The notes under the pieces: model-generated
Database searches by the model: none
Seen by the model: only the letters and a program-made list of their open reading frames with translations
Told to the model about the DNA's origin: nothing
Source of the DNA: Chloroflexota bacterium
GTDB taxonomy: Bacteria > Chloroflexota > Dehalococcoidia > SZUA-161 > SpSt-899
Assembly (NCBI GenBank): GCA_018725425.1
Contig: QLUL01000058.1
Span: 1 to 6,833 of the forward strand
Length of the DNA: 6,833 nt
Direction of reading: 5' to 3'
Position numbers and translations under genes: made by a program
Part shown: one piece after another, positions 6,196 to 6,833 of the stretch
Numbering within the stretch: position 1 is the first letter of the stretch
Layout: each line of letters opens with the position of its first letter

Positions 6196-6585
6196 ATGGT
6201 TCAAGAGAAACAACGTCATGGTTGCCTCACCGCCTGGCTCGTACTTCTGATAATAGGAGGCGCTCTATCGCTGCTAGGGACGGCTCTAGGGTATCTGGTG
6301 GATCCCCAATTAATGAGAGAGGCGCTTCCGGATGCCCCCGGCTGGACATTTCCTGCGATGGCTGTTCTCAGCCTCCTTGGCCTCGTCTTCGCCATTGCGC
6401 TATTCGCCTGGAAGAAGTGGGCATTTTGGGGCTATGTACTTTCCAGCATCGCCGGCGTTATTGTGAGTGTGTCAATGGGAGTACCAGTTTGGCAATGGCT
6501 GTTAGGCTTAGCAGGTGTAGTTGTACTCTATGCTGTCCTTCAGATCGGTGGCAAAGAGAAGAAAGGCTGGTCGCAGTTGGAGTAA
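6196..6585 (+). CDS. Small four-segment membrane protein of unknown function
   Basis: I do not recognise this 129-residue protein as a named family. It has a short charged N-terminus (MVQEKQRHG), then likely membrane segments at about 12-34, 51-71, 75-95 and 98-117, and a polar lysine-rich tail ending GWSQLE. A short acidic loop (DPQLMREALPDAPGW) separates the first two segments. AAGGAGG at 6181-6187, eight bases before ATG 6196, gives strong support for the start. The hydrophobic pattern and continuous frame show it is a real gene; the overlapping frame at 6222-6692 has no membrane pattern or ribosome site. It lies 119 bp downstream of the MacB-like permease in the same direction and may be part of that operon, but the hairpin between them leaves this open. 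Similar small uncharacterised membrane proteins are common near bacterial exporters. No function is implied. Confidence 0.8.
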   Translation: MVQEKQRHGCLTAWLVLLIIGGALSLLGTALGYLVDPQLMREALPDAPGWTFPAMAVLSLLGLVFAIALFAWKKWAFWGYVLSSIAGVIVSVSMGVPVWQWLLGLAGVVVLYAVLQIGGKEKKGWSQLE

Positions 6586-6628
6586 TTAAATCGCCTCTAT
6601 CGGGGAAAGACAAGGGGACAGGGAAGCT

Positions 6629-6792
6629 CTTAATCCGTGAGTTCAGACTCAAAACGCTCACCTTGTGGGGTATAAAGGAATTCAGGCTTTAGCCTTTCAT
6701 TAACCATGTGAAACCCCTTACCCCATCCGAAGGCCGCAGGCCTTCGTCTTCGAAGGGTTAATTCCGCTCAGCGTTTCTATTGACGGATTAAG
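6629..6792. repeat. Nested inverted repeats forming a long imperfect foldback
   Basis: The outermost arms CTTAATCCGT (6629-6638) and ACGGATTAAG (6783-6792) are perfect 10-bp complements. Inside them, in nested order, lie AAACGCT (6652-6658) with AGCGTTT (6770-6776), GGAATT (6677-6682) with AATTCC (6760-6765), and the apical hairpin CGAAGGCC/GGCCTTCG (6728-6746). TTAACC (6700-6705) can also pair with GGTTAA (6756-6761). The ordered nesting is what argues against chance. It fits a foldback/MITE-like element or a multi-helix RNA. Confidence 0.55.
6728..6756 (+). repeat. Two mutually exclusive hairpins sharing one arm
   Basis: CCTTCG at 6741-6746 can pair with CGAAGG upstream (6728-6733, part of an 8-bp stem with loop GCA) or with CGAAGG downstream (6751-6756, loop TCTT). 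The upstream stem is longer and should win. No T-run follows either form, so an attenuator is not shown. Confidence 0.5.
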
Positions 6793-6833
6793 GAATAGAC
6801 CTGTTGCATGACTGGGGGACATAATACCTATTC

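Larger units (their letters stand above)
6586..6833. other. Non-coding, inverted-repeat-rich tail
   Basis: No convincing gene is present up to the window end. The stretch is full of short complementary blocks, most of them nested, and carries GGGGACA at 6614-6620 and again at 6815-6821. It could be a miniature mobile element, a decayed insertion sequence edge or a structured RNA. Nothing in it identifies a known riboswitch, tRNA or rRNA. Confidence 0.6.

Noticed and set aside
6222..6692. A 156-codon plus-strand frame overlapping the small membrane protein
   Set aside because: It has no ribosome site and no domain-like pattern. The competing frame at 6196 has a strong AAGGAGG and four clear membrane segments.
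1..6833. CRISPR array, tRNA, rRNA
   Set aside because: No regularly spaced direct repeats, no cloverleaf with CCA-type acceptor and no conserved rRNA segments were seen on either strand.

Overview
This 6.8 kb bacterial window is a plus-strand-only stretch dominated by two separate ABC exporter gene sets. It opens with the 3' part of a radical SAM gene and ends in a non-coding, foldback-rich tail. The source cannot be fixed from this sequence. The genes use ATG/GTG starts, strong AGGAGG-type ribosome sites and roughly 50% G+C by eye. There is no membrane-fusion (MacA/HlyD) or outer-membrane partner beside the MacB-like pair. This would fit an anaerobic, possibly monoderm lineage such as Chloroflexota or a Firmicute, but that is a guess.

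Layout. (1) 1-606: a radical SAM enzyme, cut at its 5' end by the window edge. It carries CX3CX2C and GGEP. Its reading frame may be broken near the end at a five-G run, because a coherent continuation exists in the next frame up to 691. (2) 722-3984: an ABC-2 type exporter operon. It encodes one ATPase, a large permease of about 12 membrane segments whose two halves look like a diverged duplication, and a second permease of about 6 segments. (3) 3985-4176: an intergenic gap holding a perfect 8-bp hairpin. Its U-tract lies on the minus-strand side, so as a terminator it faces the 'wrong' way. (4) 4177-6076: a LolD/MacB-type ATPase overlapping by 8 bp a MacB/FtsX-type permease, the classic two-gene module. 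(5) 6077-6195: a gap with a 7-bp hairpin and a near-perfect Shine-Dalgarno sequence that has no start codon. (6) 6196-6585: a small four-segment membrane protein of unknown function. (7) 6586-6833: non-coding DNA with several nested inverted repeats (6629-6792) flanked by two GGGGACA copies, resembling a mobile or structured-RNA element.

How the parts fit. In each exporter the ATPase would power its own permease. The ABC-2 set probably moves a lipid, peptide, drug or ion outward. The MacB-like pair probably works as a mechanotransmission-type exporter or lipoprotein/peptide handler. Substrates cannot be read from sequence. Closeness of the radical SAM gene to the ABC-2 genes could mean a modified-peptide (RiPP) locus, but no precursor peptide is visible here. 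By eye, base composition rises from the AT-richer radical SAM gene to the GC-richer MacB-like pair, so the window may be assembled from pieces with different histories.
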